Origin: Evansella caseinilytica | Lineage (GTDB): Bacteria; Bacillota; Bacilli; Bacillales; Salisediminibacteriaceae | Length of the DNA: 64,000 bases | Assembly: GCF_900107275.1 (NCBI RefSeq) | Contig: NZ_FNPI01000008.1 | Span: 141,025-205,024 of the forward strand | Direction: 5' to 3' | Program-made: the position numbers and the translations under genes | Notes under the pieces: generated by a model | Told to the model about the DNA's origin: nothing | The model's database searches: none | What the model saw: the letters and a program-made list of their open reading frames with translations, nothing else | Part shown: piece after piece, positions 55,310 to 63,730 of the stretch | Position numbering within the stretch: position 1 is the stretch's first letter | How the letters are laid out: every line of letters starts with the position of its first letter

Positions 55310-55524
55310 GAAGAGACAATGGGTGGAGCCGATGCACTCTTTTCGAACCGGCTAGGAGTGGGGTTCTCAGAACCAGGATGGTGACATTCCGCCGTTGCTC
55401 ACAAATGCAACCTGAATGTACTTTATCGAGTCAATTAGCGTCGAGTAACCGCAGACGCAGGACGTGAGCGGTACTTAAGCGGAATTGTACGCATCAAGCG
55501 AACCCATTGCCTTTTTGAACATCT
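55310..55524 (+). repeat. Family B dispersed element, long interior, eroded left end
   Basis: Retains GGCTAGGAGTGGGGTTCTCAGAACC, GGATGGTGACATTCCGCC, GTTGCTCAC...GTGAGCGGTACTTAAGCGGAATT and CCATTGCCTTTTTGAACA. The left terminal hairpin is replaced by other sequence. GGTTCTCAGAACC keeps the hairpin seen as GGTTCTCGGAACC at 48742. Confidence 0.65.
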
Positions 55525-55558
55525 TATACACTTACTTCACCTCCAACTACTTGCCTGT

Positions 55559-56587
55559 CTATGTTATTAGTTTAATTATTTCTTTTTTAACTTTAGATGC
55601 CTCAAATAAAAATCCTATATGGCCTGCAGAATAATTAATATTGTGTCTGCTTTTAAATAAGCCTCTCAATCTTTCTACACTTTGAAATGCGACCAATTTA
55701 TCATATTTCCCAGCTACTGATACTACCTTTTCCGGTGAAACAACTGGTGTGTACTGGTGTATCTCTAAAGGAGCATAAATACCTTCAACATCAATTCCTT
55801 GTTTCATCCACTTTTGCATTTTTGAAAAAAGTCCAGGACACACAGTTAGATTCTTCAATGTATAAGGCAATCTGTCTCCCGCCTGCCCTACGATATACAA
55901 GTCTCCTCTATTATCACATGTTCCTAAAAAGGAAGTAACATATCCTCCCAGACTAAATCCTCCCACAATCACCTTTTTATATTTTTCTCTTGCATAGGAT
56001 AGAACCTGTGATACATCATTTACCGCCTGTCTAAAGCCCTCAATTGTAACAACAGGGTATGAATCAAAGATATAAGCTCCTGAGTAGGGTTGATTTCCTG
56101 GACTTCGCTTCATATGGTATGGTAAGTGAACTGCCAAAATTTCTATACTGGGTATTTCAGCGATTAGTTCACTAAACAGATATTTTTCTTCAAATCCGTA
56201 GCTTCTCTCAGAAAAACCGTGAAGGTAAATAAAACAATCTTTTCCTTTATTATCAGACTGGACATTCTTCATTTCTTCAAAGTAAATCTGTTTATTTTCT
56301 AAAAATATATCATATACCTTTTCAAAAATACTGACAGGCTTATACATAGACGCCATACTAAAGGTGTTGACCTGAACATGATGATAATTCCTGGAATTCA
56401 TTAAAACAGGAGTACCGTATTTTTCACAGCTATCAAACACTTCCATCTTTGAATAAACTGATTGAATTTCATGATAGTCCAAATGATTACAGTTTCGGAA
56501 CACTTTGGATTGCGTTCTTTTCCTATTGGCGATTTTAAAAGCCTCTATCCCCATGTTTTCAACAAAACTCGATAGCAGCTTATTCAT
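55559..56587 (-). CDS. Alpha/beta hydrolase family protein
   Basis: 342 residues. The hydrolase core shows DCFIYLHGFSERSYGFEEKYLF (oxyanion-hole region), EILAVHLPYHMKRSPG, nucleophile motif GGFSLGGYVTS, acid residue region VVSVAGKYDKLVAF and catalytic His in YSAGHIGFLFE. It resembles the ABHD18-like or DUF2048 group, with a substantial N-terminal extension (about 1-125) of its own. ATG 56587 follows AGGAGAGG; encoded 11 bp downstream of the TetR gene on the same strand, so probably under its control. Substrate unknown. Confidence 0.75.
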   Translation of the reverse strand: MNKLLSSFVENMGIEAFKIANRKRTQSKVFRNCNHLDYHEIQSVYSKMEVFDSCEKYGTPVLMNSRNYHHVQVNTFSMASMYKPVSIFEKVYDIFLENKQIYFEEMKNVQSDNKGKDCFIYLHGFSERSYGFEEKYLFSELIAEIPSIEILAVHLPYHMKRSPGNQPYSGAYIFDSYPVVTIEGFRQAVNDVSQVLSYAREKYKKVIVGGFSLGGYVTSFLGTCDNRGDLYIVGQAGDRLPYTLKNLTVCPGLFSKMQKWMKQGIDVEGIYAPLEIHQYTPVVSPEKVVSVAGKYDKLVAFQSVERLRGLFKSRHNINYSAGHIGFLFEASKVKKEIIKLIT

Positions 56588-56598
56588 ACCATCCTCTC

Positions 56599-57195
56599 CT
56601 AATCCAAATACCGGCATATTCTATTTATCATAAATTCTATTACATCAGTATAATTATCCTCGCCAATCTCTGCTTTATGAAACCACAAATATACTAATGA
56701 ACGAAGAGAGTTTATAACCACCTCTATATCAATATCCTTTATATACCCCTTCTTCTTCCAATAATTCGCAAGTTCCATTATAGGAAGCAATGACTTATTC
56801 CGTTCTTCCAGCATCTGTTCCTCTGTCATTTGCTTAGCTATAAAAGGATATTCTTCTTTTAACAATATTGTTTTCATTATTGGATTCTCTTGAAGTTCTT
56901 TAATTATGATGTAGTAGAAGCTTTTTAATGCTTTTTTTGGATCATTTTTATAGACCATCATTTCATTATAAATTTTCTCACGTATTTTATTTTTTTCGTT
57001 CTCCAGAATGATAAAAAGCAATTCTTCCTTTGAATCAAAAAACTTATAGAACATTCCACTTGCTATTCCAATCTCAGCAGTTAAGTCCCTTATACCAAAT
57101 TTTCTGAATCCATATTTCGCAAACATTACCCTTCCTTTGAATAACAATTTCTCTTTGATAATATCCATTTCTTCTTTCGTAAAACCCTTTGGCAA
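56599..57195 (-). CDS. TetR-family regulator
   Basis: 198 residues. N-terminal helix-turn-helix GRVMFAKYGFRKFGIRDLTAEIGIASGMFYKFFDSKEELLFIIL, followed by an all-helical ligand-binding domain. The gene is AT-rich, like the hydrolase gene it precedes. It is likely an autorepressor controlling the hydrolase gene. Start ATG with GGGAGGAAAAATTAG upstream. Ligand unknown. Confidence 0.85.
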   Translation of the reverse strand: MPKGFTKEEMDIIKEKLLFKGRVMFAKYGFRKFGIRDLTAEIGIASGMFYKFFDSKEELLFIILENEKNKIREKIYNEMMVYKNDPKKALKSFYYIIIKELQENPIMKTILLKEEYPFIAKQMTEEQMLEERNKSLLPIMELANYWKKKGYIKDIDIEVVINSLRSLVYLWFHKAEIGEDNYTDVIEFMINRICRYLD

Positions 57196-57216
57196 CTAAT
57201 TTTTCCTCCCTCTATA

Positions 57217-57364
57217 AGGGTATGTTCAAAAAGATCGTTTTTTATCTTTTTTGAACATACACGATGCAATGAGTGAAGCCGATGTATTCTTTTTAGGCCG
57301 GCTGTGAGTGGCTTTCTCGCAGTCGGCGCATCGAGCGGAACCATTGCCTTTTTGAACACGCTCT
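57217..57364 (+). repeat. Family B dispersed element, short form
   Basis: AGGGTATGTTCAAAAAGATCG...TTTTTTGAACATACAC hairpin, then GATGCAATGAGTGAAGCCGATG, CGGCTGTGAGTGG, GCATCGAGCGGAACC and CATTGCCTTTTTGAACACGCTCT. It lacks the whole middle block of the long form. GGGTATG/CATACAC keeps pairing compared with AGTGTTTG/CAAACACT elsewhere. Confidence 0.68.
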
Positions 57365-57455
57365 ATAAATATTGATTTATCAAAGGTTTGATTCGTTTTT
57401 ATGTTGTTAAGAAAAATATTTTTCGAAAAGCTTCTTTATAATCCGACTCCCCCAC

Positions 57456-57499
57456 AAATAACGTATGAACAATCCGCTCGTTTGTTCATACGTTATTTT
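57456..57499. terminator. Strong hairpin after the yibE/F operon
   Basis: A perfect 17-bp stem AAATAACGTATGAACAA / TTGTTCATACGTTATTT with a 9-nt loop. It lies about 100 bp past the minus-strand YibE/F stop. T-runs on both sides are short, so it may act bidirectionally. No gene in 57365-57601. Confidence 0.6.
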
Positions 57500-57601
57500 A
57501 GATCCTTCTACTTTATTTGTCAATATTTAAAAAGTATGAGGGAGTCTCATAGCAACCGACTTTTAACACTTCCTTTCCTGTCCATCTCTCCACTGTTGGG
57601 C

Positions 57602-58378
57602 CTACTCCGCCGGCTTATCAGCTTCCCTCGTTTTCACCAAATAATATGCCGTTATCCAAGACGTAATCGGAATAATCAGGGCGACGCCGATCCCCGCGGA
57701 AAATATCGTGATCATTTCCGCGCTGAATACTTTGGAATTGACGACTTGGCCAATCGAATAAGCTAAATCCTTAAACCAGATAAGCAAGGCCAGATAGCCG
57801 CCAAAGAAGGCAAAAAACAACGTATTCGCACTGGTGCTCAAAATATCCCTGCCAATACTTAGGCCGGACAAGAACAGGGCTTTTCTGCCGATGTCCGGAT
57901 GATGATGAAAGATTTCCCGCATCGGAGAAGTAATGGAAATCGCTACGTCCGTAATCGCGCCGATCGTACTCATGATAATCACCGCGGCGCCAATTTTCAC
58001 AAAGTCGACCCCAATATATAAGGAAAAAATGCTCAGTTCTTCGATTTCCTCTTCCCCAAAGCCTTGAATCATCGTATTTTCCGTCACGATGACAATGAAA
58101 AACAGCAGCAGCACAATAGTAATCACGGTGGAAACGAACGCTGTTTTCGTTTTGATATTTACTTCATTGATATAAAACAGATTGATGCAGCTAATCACCG
58201 TGCAAGCAACAAGCGTTAAAATAATCGGGTTTGTATAAGGATTCAGCATAAAAAATACGGTAAGAAAGATCACCGCAAAGTTTAAGAACAATGCGATGAA
58301 AGACCGCGCCCCTTTTTTCCCGCCGATAACGACCATCAATAGAAATAAAATCGCTGCCAGCAAAACTAATGCATTCAT
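57602..58378 (-). CDS. YibE/F-family membrane protein (second gene)
   Basis: 258 residues and about seven membrane helices of the YibE/F family. Family segments include LYIGVDFVKIGAAVIIMSTIGAITDVAISITSPMREIF and LSIGRDILSTSANTLFFAFFGGYLALLIW. It overlaps the first YibE/F gene by 4 bp (ATGA), indicating coupling, and carries a short cytoplasmic tail. The family is of unknown transport function; the pair is expected to form one complex in the membrane. Confidence 0.85.
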   Translation of the reverse strand: MNALVLLAAILFLLMVVIGGKKGARSFIALFLNFAVIFLTVFFMLNPYTNPIILTLVACTVISCINLFYINEVNIKTKTAFVSTVITIVLLLFFIVIVTENTMIQGFGEEEIEELSIFSLYIGVDFVKIGAAVIIMSTIGAITDVAISITSPMREIFHHHPDIGRKALFLSGLSIGRDILSTSANTLFFAFFGGYLALLIWFKDLAYSIGQVVNSKVFSAEMITIFSAGIGVALIIPITSWITAYYLVKTREADKPAE

Positions 58379-59514
58379 AATCTTGCCCTCTTTCGATTAA
58401 CGAAGAAAATCGTCGTATACAGTCCGATCGGAATTGTCAACACGATGCCAATCCCGCCCGCCAGCGCCCGGGCCAATTCCAATGACAGATTCATGGACAG
58501 GGTAAATCCTACCGGAGACGCATTCATCAAGTATAAAACAAGCATGGGAATCGAGCCGCTGATATAAGCAAAGAACAAAATATTCGTCATCGTCCCCATG
58601 ATATCCTTTCCGATCTCCATCCCCGAGGTTTTCAGTGCTTTTACCGAGATGCTGTGATTCTTATCATACAGGCCAAAAAGCGAAGACGACATGGTAATTG
58701 CCACATCCATGACGGCGCCTAAAGCTCCGATTAATACCCCTGCCATAAAAATCATTTGCGGCGGCCGGGTCAGAAATTGCATTTCTTCATATCGAAGGCC
58801 TTTTTCCGAAGTAAGCCACATCACGAGAAAGGTAATCAGAAGCAAACTGAATGTTCCAAGCAACGTCGCGACAATCGCCGCATACGTTTTTTCATTAAAT
58901 CCGCCTACGAGCAGCAAAGAGATGACTGTAAACAAAATCACGCTGATGCTGCATATCCATAACAAGCTGAGGTCTGACGTATGTATATAAACATCCAACG
59001 CATAGGATAGCAAAACCGCAACGACGATCAGACTGATAATTGCGTACAGCCCTTGTTTTTTGCCAACGAGAAGTAAAATGAAGATAAACATCCATGCCAC
59101 AATCAAAATATGTGTATCACGTTTCACATCGGTTATCGTTCCCGTTAATTCGCCGGTGTCGGCTATTTCCGCATCCATCGAAACAAACAGCTCATGACCG
59201 GTGTGAAATTCGTGATCATAGGCCCCGGAGGACGAAAACTCATTCGTTAAATGGATAAGCTGGCCTTTTTTCTCACCATTTTTTATTTCGGCTACAATTT
59301 GCTGAGTAAACAGCATATCTTCATTGTTGTGCATGTCGATCGTTTCCGCGGCATCCACCAGCTCCGTTTCGATGACTTCCGCTATCAAGCGTTCATAGAA
59401 CGAATGATTATGATGAACAAATAGCATCGAAGAGATAAAGCTCAACGCGAGAATGACGAATAAAAAAAAATGTTTTTTTGACAGTTTGTTTAATCTATTG
59501 ACTACAACATTCAA
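58375..59514 (-). CDS. YibE/F-family membrane protein (first gene)
   Basis: 379 residues. N-terminal membrane helix (HFFLFVILALSFISSMLFV), an extracytoplasmic region (about 35-125) with ELFVSMDAEIADTGELTGTITDV, then the YibE/F membrane core (QMIFMAGVLIGALGAVMDVAITMSSSLFGLYDKN...AYISGSIPMLVLYLMNASPVGF). TTG start with GGAGGG 7 nt before it; the ATG nearby is out of frame. Two paralogues fused as a pair suggest a heteromeric complex. Substrate unknown. Confidence 0.83.
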   Translation of the reverse strand: MNVVVNRLNKLSKKHFFLFVILALSFISSMLFVHHNHSFYERLIAEVIETELVDAAETIDMHNNEDMLFTQQIVAEIKNGEKKGQLIHLTNEFSSSGAYDHEFHTGHELFVSMDAEIADTGELTGTITDVKRDTHILIVAWMFIFILLLVGKKQGLYAIISLIVVAVLLSYALDVYIHTSDLSLLWICSISVILFTVISLLLVGGFNEKTYAAIVATLLGTFSLLLITFLVMWLTSEKGLRYEEMQFLTRPPQMIFMAGVLIGALGAVMDVAITMSSSLFGLYDKNHSISVKALKTSGMEIGKDIMGTMTNILFFAYISGSIPMLVLYLMNASPVGFTLSMNLSLELARALAGGIGIVLTIPIGLYTTIFFVNRKRARL

Positions 59515-60028
59515 AAAAAACCCTCCAACTGCCGAAATGTCATTATCTCGGGCTGGCGCAGTACAACCCGATAGATGCCGGCCTTTGTTGCATTTTTATT
59601 GTTTCATTTTGTACTGCCAACTGGAAATTACTATTTTTCATAGTACCATAAAACGGACGTTTGGTCAGAAATTTAATCAGCTTAGCCTAAGCAAATAAGG
59701 AGCAGTTGCCCCCTTTGCTGCCGCACAGTTTTATCCGTTCACTCCTTGTAGCCATCGTCGTACCTTTCCTGAAGCATTTGCAGGGCCTTGCTTCAGATCA
59801 AGACCACCACTTTATTCCCAAATGAGAAATCAGAAAATTATTAATATTATATCAATAGCATTAATAATGATCGTTGTTAAAAGGTGAACATTTTTTGAAC
59901 AAAGGTGTATTCCTTGTTACAATTGAGTTACAGGCATTAATTCCTCCTGTTTTTTCAAGGCTTTCAAGATAATTTGAATTCATATCGCTTGACAAAATAG
60001 TTACTCGCATATAACAATTAGTACATAA
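59515..60028. other. Long non-coding gap before ahpC
   Basis: About 500 bp with no credible gene. Visible are AT-rich DNA, a TTGACA at 59993-59998 followed by TATAAC 15 bp later, and a TCCTCCTGTTTTTTCAAGG segment. It probably contains the outer part of the ahpC regulatory region. Confidence 0.4.
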
Positions 60029-60043
60029 TTATTATTATTATAA
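60029..60043 (+). promoter_or_regulatory. PerR-type box upstream of ahpC
   Basis: TTATTATTATTATAA matches the PerR consensus TTATAATNATTATAA at 13 of 14 defined positions. A second AT-rich palindrome ATTATATTATAAT lies at 60080-60092, including a TATAAT that could be the -10. Peroxide-inducible control by PerR is the likely reading. Confidence 0.62.
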
Positions 60044-60119
60044 TATAAATGGTGATTTTCCTTGTCATTTTGGGAAATCATTATATTATAATCAAAAACA
60101 TATTTAGGAGGAGTTCCAT

Positions 60120-60683
60120 ATGTCTTTAATCGGTAAAGAAGTACAACCTTTCGCAGCAAAAGCCTTCCATAACGGTGATTTTATTGATGTTACTGACGAA
60201 AACTTCAAAGGGAAATGGAGTGTTGTTTGCTTTTATCCAGCAGATTTCACCTTCGTTTGCCCAACGGAGCTGGAAGATCTTCAAAACGAGTACGCTACTT
60301 TGAAAGAGCTTGGCGTTGAAGTATATTCCGTTTCCACAGATACACATTTTACACATAAAGCATGGCATGACCACTCGGAAGCCATCAGCAAAATCGAGTA
60401 CATCATGATCGGCGACCCATCACAGAAGCTTTCTCGCAACTTCGACGTGTTAAACGAAGAAGAAGGCCTTGCTGATCGCGGAACATTCATCATTGATCCG
60501 GACGGTGTTGTTCAGGCTGTGGAAATTAACGCAGGCGGCATCGGCCGTGATGCAAGCACACTTGTCAACAAAATTAAGGCCGCTCAGTACGTTCGCAACA
60601 ACCCAGGGGAAGTTTGCCCGGCAAAATGGCAGGAAGGCGCCGAAACGCTGAAACCAAGCCTTGATCTTGTTGGAAAAATTTAA
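60120..60683 (+). CDS. ahpC: Alkyl hydroperoxide reductase subunit C (peroxiredoxin)
   Basis: 187-residue typical 2-Cys peroxiredoxin that reduces H2O2 and organic peroxides. Peroxidatic Cys47 in [13 protein letters not shown] and resolving Cys166 in GEVCPAKW. Active-site Pro and Thr precede Cys47 and the conserved Arg is in DRGTF. AGGAGGAG lies 6 nt before ATG. It is followed at 12 bp by ahpF, its reductase. PerR box upstream. Confidence 0.95.
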   Translation: MSLIGKEVQPFAAKAFHNGDFIDVTDENFKGKWSVVCFYPADFTFVCPTELEDLQNEYATLKELGVEVYSVSTDTHFTHKAWHDHSEAISKIEYIMIGDPSQKLSRNFDVLNEEEGLADRGTFIIDPDGVVQAVEINAGGIGRDASTLVNKIKAAQYVRNNPGEVCPAKWQEGAETLKPSLDLVGKI

Positions 60684-60695
60684 GGAGAGCGGTCA

Positions 60696-62225
60696 ATGAT
60701 GCTTGATGCAGAAATAAAATCCCAACTGGAGCAATACCTGCAATTGATGGAAGGCGATGTTCTTCTAAAAGTCAGCGCGGGGGACGACGACGTGTCCCGC
60801 GACATGCTGGCTTTAGTAGATCAGTTAGCGGCCATGTCCTCCAGAATTAAGCTGGAGAAAACAACGTTACAAAGAACGCCGAGCTTTAGCGTCAACCGCA
60901 TCGGCGAGGATACTGGAGTAACCTTCGCCGGCATCCCGCTGGGACACGAATTTACTTCGTTGGTGCTGGCGCTGCTGCAAGTCAGCGGAAGAGCCCCGAA
61001 AGTTGAACAAAAGGTTCTTGATCAGGTGAAAAGCATTCAGGGTGAGTACCACTTTGAAACTTACATCAGCCTGAGCTGCCACAACTGCCCTGATGTTGTT
61101 CAGGCGCTGAACTTAATGAGCATTTTCAACGACAGCATTACACATACCATGATTGACGGCGCCGCGTTTAAAGAAGAGGTGGACCGTAAACAAATCATGG
61201 CCGTGCCAACCGTTTTCCTGAATGGGGAACCATTCGGCGGAGGGCGGATGACCCTTGAGGAAATCCTCGCCAAACTTGGGAGCGGACCAGATGCATCCGA
61301 GCTTTCCGATAAGGAGCCGTTTGATGTGCTTGTTATTGGCGGGGGGCCGGCCGGTGCAAGCGCGGCGGTTTACGCAGCGCGCAAAGGTATCCGCACAGGT
61401 ATTGTTGCCGAGCGCTTTGGCGGACAAGTCATGGACACGATGGGCATTGAGAACTTTATCAGCACGAAATATACGGAAGGCCCTAAGCTTGTCGCCAGCA
61501 TTGAAGAACATGTGAAAGAGTACGACATTGATGTCATGAACCTGCAGCGTGCCAAACGTTTGGAAAAGAATGACCTTGTGACGGTAGAGCTAGAAAGCGG
61601 TGCTGTTCTCAAGAGCAAAACCGTCATCCTTTCAACAGGAGCGCGTTGGCGCAACGTCGGAGTGCCGGGGGAAGCAGAGTTCAAGAACAAAGGTGTGGCA
61701 TACTGCCCTCACTGTGACGGTCCATTGTTTGAAGGAAAGCATGTGGCGGTTATTGGCGGAGGGAATTCCGGCATTGAAGCAGCTATCGACCTCGCCGGCA
61801 TTGTGAAACATGTCACAGTCCTTGAGTTTATGCCGGAGCTGAAAGCCGATGCCGTCCTACAGGAGCGTCTTTACAGCCTGCCTAACGTCACTGTTTTGAA
61901 AAACGTGCAGACAAAAGAAATCACCGGTACCGATAAAGTAAACGGCATTACTTACGTGGATCGCGAGACAAACGAGGAGCATCATATTGAACTACAAGGT
62001 GTATTCGTTCAAATCGGTCTCGTGCCAAATACCGACTGGCTAGGGGAAGACATGGAGCGGACCCGCTTCGGTGAAATCATTGTCGATAAACATGGTGCCA
62101 CGAACATCCCTGGTGTGTTTGCAGCAGGCGATTGCACCGACAGCGCATATAAGCAGATCATTATTTCGATGGGGTCGGGCGCGACGGCAGCCTTAGGCGC
62201 CTTCGATTACTTGATTCGGAATTAA
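60696..62225 (+). CDS. ahpF: Alkyl hydroperoxide reductase subunit F
   Basis: 509-residue NADH-dependent flavoprotein recycling AhpC. N-terminal tandem thioredoxin-like domain with redox motif SCHNC (Cys128/Cys131), FAD-binding GGGPAG at about 212, central redox motif AYCPHC (about 342-345), NAD-binding GGGNSG and C-terminal FAD motif GVFAAGDCTD. AAGGAGAG before ATG; a second ATG follows directly. Forms an operon with ahpC, ending near the antisense locus at 62300. Confidence 0.95.
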   Translation: MMLDAEIKSQLEQYLQLMEGDVLLKVSAGDDDVSRDMLALVDQLAAMSSRIKLEKTTLQRTPSFSVNRIGEDTGVTFAGIPLGHEFTSLVLALLQVSGRAPKVEQKVLDQVKSIQGEYHFETYISLSCHNCPDVVQALNLMSIFNDSITHTMIDGAAFKEEVDRKQIMAVPTVFLNGEPFGGGRMTLEEILAKLGSGPDASELSDKEPFDVLVIGGGPAGASAAVYAARKGIRTGIVAERFGGQVMDTMGIENFISTKYTEGPKLVASIEEHVKEYDIDVMNLQRAKRLEKNDLVTVELESGAVLKSKTVILSTGARWRNVGVPGEAEFKNKGVAYCPHCDGPLFEGKHVAVIGGGNSGIEAAIDLAGIVKHVTVLEFMPELKADAVLQERLYSLPNVTVLKNVQTKEITGTDKVNGITYVDRETNEEHHIELQGVFVQIGLVPNTDWLGEDMERTRFGEIIVDKHGATNIPGVFAAGDCTDSAYKQIIISMGSGATAALGAFDYLIRN

Positions 62226-62299
62226 TAAAAGCAATTTAACCCACAAAGAGAAGTAATTTCTTTTTACCTCATTAAGGGGATAACAATACACGCAACGAG

Positions 62300-62424
62300 C
62301 AGATGATAAGAAAGTCTGTCGATGCTGTAACATCGACAGTCAAGCAATAGTAGTTTCTCTTTAATAGGAGCAGCACCTGAACGAAAACTGCCAGAGGTTC
62401 CACTCAAGGGCGGTTTTCGTTTTT
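62300..62424 (+). ncRNA. Candidate antitoxin antisense RNA, locus 3
   Basis: Hairpin CTGTCGATG-CTGTAA-CATCGACAG (62316-62339) followed by terminator CGAAAACTGCC...GGCGGTTTTCG-TTTTTC (62382-62424). The terminator overlaps the 3' end of the convergent toxin at 62404-62502. Stem length and loop match locus 1 (CTGCAA). The promoter is not clear; it may be between ahpF and here. Confidence 0.62.
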
Positions 62425-62502
62425 CTTATTATAAAATGACAAGATCGCAATGACTAAAGCACTGAACGAAATCATGATGATAAGCGATCCAAAAACCGTC
62501 AT
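62404..62502 (-). CDS. Holin-like type I toxin peptide, locus 3
   Basis: 32 residues: MTVFGSLIIMISFSALVIAI, then LSFYNKKNENRP. This is a textbook putative holin-like toxin: polar N-terminus, IMISFSALVIAILSF helix, Lys-Lys tail. GAGAGGCGG lies before ATG 62502. The 3' end lies inside the terminator of a convergent RNA. Together with 23857 and 55136 it makes three copies in 39 kb. Confidence 0.77.
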   Translation of the reverse strand: MTVFGSLIIMISFSALVIAILSFYNKKNENRP

Positions 62503-62704
62503 ACAGCATCGCCGCCTCTCGTGATGAAATGGGCGTGTACCGGCCACCCTTGAACAACCTATTCCATTGCAACCTGATACCATAATAAAGTCCACTCACT
62601 GCCTCATCCATCAAATCTCCGAAATGTAAAATCTTATTGTGCTTATGTAAATTCTGCTTCCTTCAAACATGCAAATCTTTCCTACATAAAAAATGCAAAG
62701 TATA

Positions 62705-62852
62705 AGAGCGTGTTCAAAAAGGCAATGGTTCCGCTCGATGCACCGTGTACGAGAAAACCACTCCTAGCCGATTAGAAAAGAATGCATCGGCTCCACTCAT
62801 TGCATCGTGTTTGTTCAAAAAGATAAAAAAACGATCTTTTTGAACAAACACG
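62705..62852 (-). repeat. Family B dispersed element, short form, inverted
   Basis: AGAGCGTGTTCAAAAAGGCAATGGTTCCGCTCGATGC, ACCACTCCTAGCCG, ATGCATCGGCTCCACTCATTGC and a terminal hairpin GTGTTTGTTCAAAAAGAT / ATCTTTTTGAACAAACAC. It is the reverse complement of the short copy at 57217. The remaining 62503-63213 has no credible gene. Confidence 0.68.
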
Positions 62853-63213
62853 ATAAGTGTAATATTGAAAATTCAGGAATTTTTTATCTTTGTATGTTAT
62901 CGTTGTGGTAACACTTCATTACTCAATTAAGCCCGGATGTGCACACTGCTGGCGGTGACTGCCACTCTTCGAACTTCTTGACCTAGTAGTATTAGCTACA
63001 ATGATATTCTAAATTGTACAGAAATAGCGTTTGTGAAAATAAAGTCTTCCTAAAAGTATAGAAGAAGCACTTGATGCCTATTGCGACTATAGATTTTTTT
63101 ACAATTAAAATAAACTACCTGAAATCGATTCATGAATTTTGTAAAAGGAAGTTGAGAATGGAGAAACATGATTTAAGAATCACCCTCTTTAAAATGAAAA
63201 AAGGAGAATTAGC

Positions 63214-63429
63214 ATGTTTTTTAAAGATAGTGAAACAAAAGATACCAAGGCTAGTAACAATGCATGTTGGATTACTTTTATTTTTTGGGGAGTAATACTA
63301 TTTGTCAATTCGATTTTTGAGAATGTATACAATAAAGCGTTAATTTCAAATTCTTTAGTCATTCTTTTATTAGGGTTAACTGTATTTTTCTTAAGTAATT
63401 TTATTTTTAAAAAAACTAGGAGAACATAA
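63214..63429 (+). CDS. Small two-TM membrane protein
   Basis: 71 residues: charged start FFKDSETKDTKASNNAC, two hydrophobic helices (WITFIFWGVILFVNSIF and SNSLVILLLGLTVFFLSNFIF) and a basic C-terminus KKTRRT. AAGGAG lies 7 nt before ATG. Low GC compared with neighbours. A strong terminator follows 9 bp after the stop. No family recognised. The overlapping frame at 63071-63295 is a shadow. Confidence 0.6.
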   Translation: MFFKDSETKDTKASNNACWITFIFWGVILFVNSIFENVYNKALISNSLVILLLGLTVFFLSNFIFKKTRRT

Positions 63430-63438
63430 AGTTCTTTT

Positions 63439-63478
63439 CAGGCTGTTGAGAAAGTCATCTCAACAGCCTGTTTTTTTT
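63439..63478 (+). terminator. Intrinsic terminator
   Basis: Perfect 12-bp stem CAGGCTGTTGAG / CTCAACAGCCTG with an 8-nt loop, followed by eight T residues. Ends the small membrane-protein gene. Confidence 0.9.
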
Positions 63479-63559
63479 ATGTTCGTTAGTCCGATTATTC
63501 AGATAGTTATAGTATAATAAAAATAGCAGTTCGAGCAGATAAAAAAGAGTACAACCTGC

Positions 63560-63690
63560 ATTCGCTATAGACGGACGCTTTCCGCGGGTAACGCTTCAGC
63601 CTCCTCGGGAAAAACGCCCTGCGGGGTCTTCAGCTGTTACTTTTCCCGCTGGAGTCGCCGTCTTTCGCTTCTTCGAATGTTGGTAAATAG
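63560..63690. mobile_element. Structured GC-rich left flank of the IS1182-like element
   Basis: AGACGGACGCTTTCCGCGGG at the left pairs in part with CCGTCTTTCGC at the right, with CGGGAAAA / TTTTCCCG nested inside. This sequence type is common beside IS1182/IS4-group transposases in Bacillus and is probably the element's left end or a linked repeat. The exact terminal repeat and target duplication cannot be fixed without the other end. Confidence 0.5.
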
Positions 63691-63730
63691 ATGAAGTTTG
63701 ATAAAAATTTTTTCTATCTGAGGTGATCGA

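Noticed and set aside
63071..63295. 74-residue frame overlapping the small membrane gene
   Set aside because: No ribosome site; the overlapping frame at 63214 has a strong site, two clear helices and a terminator.
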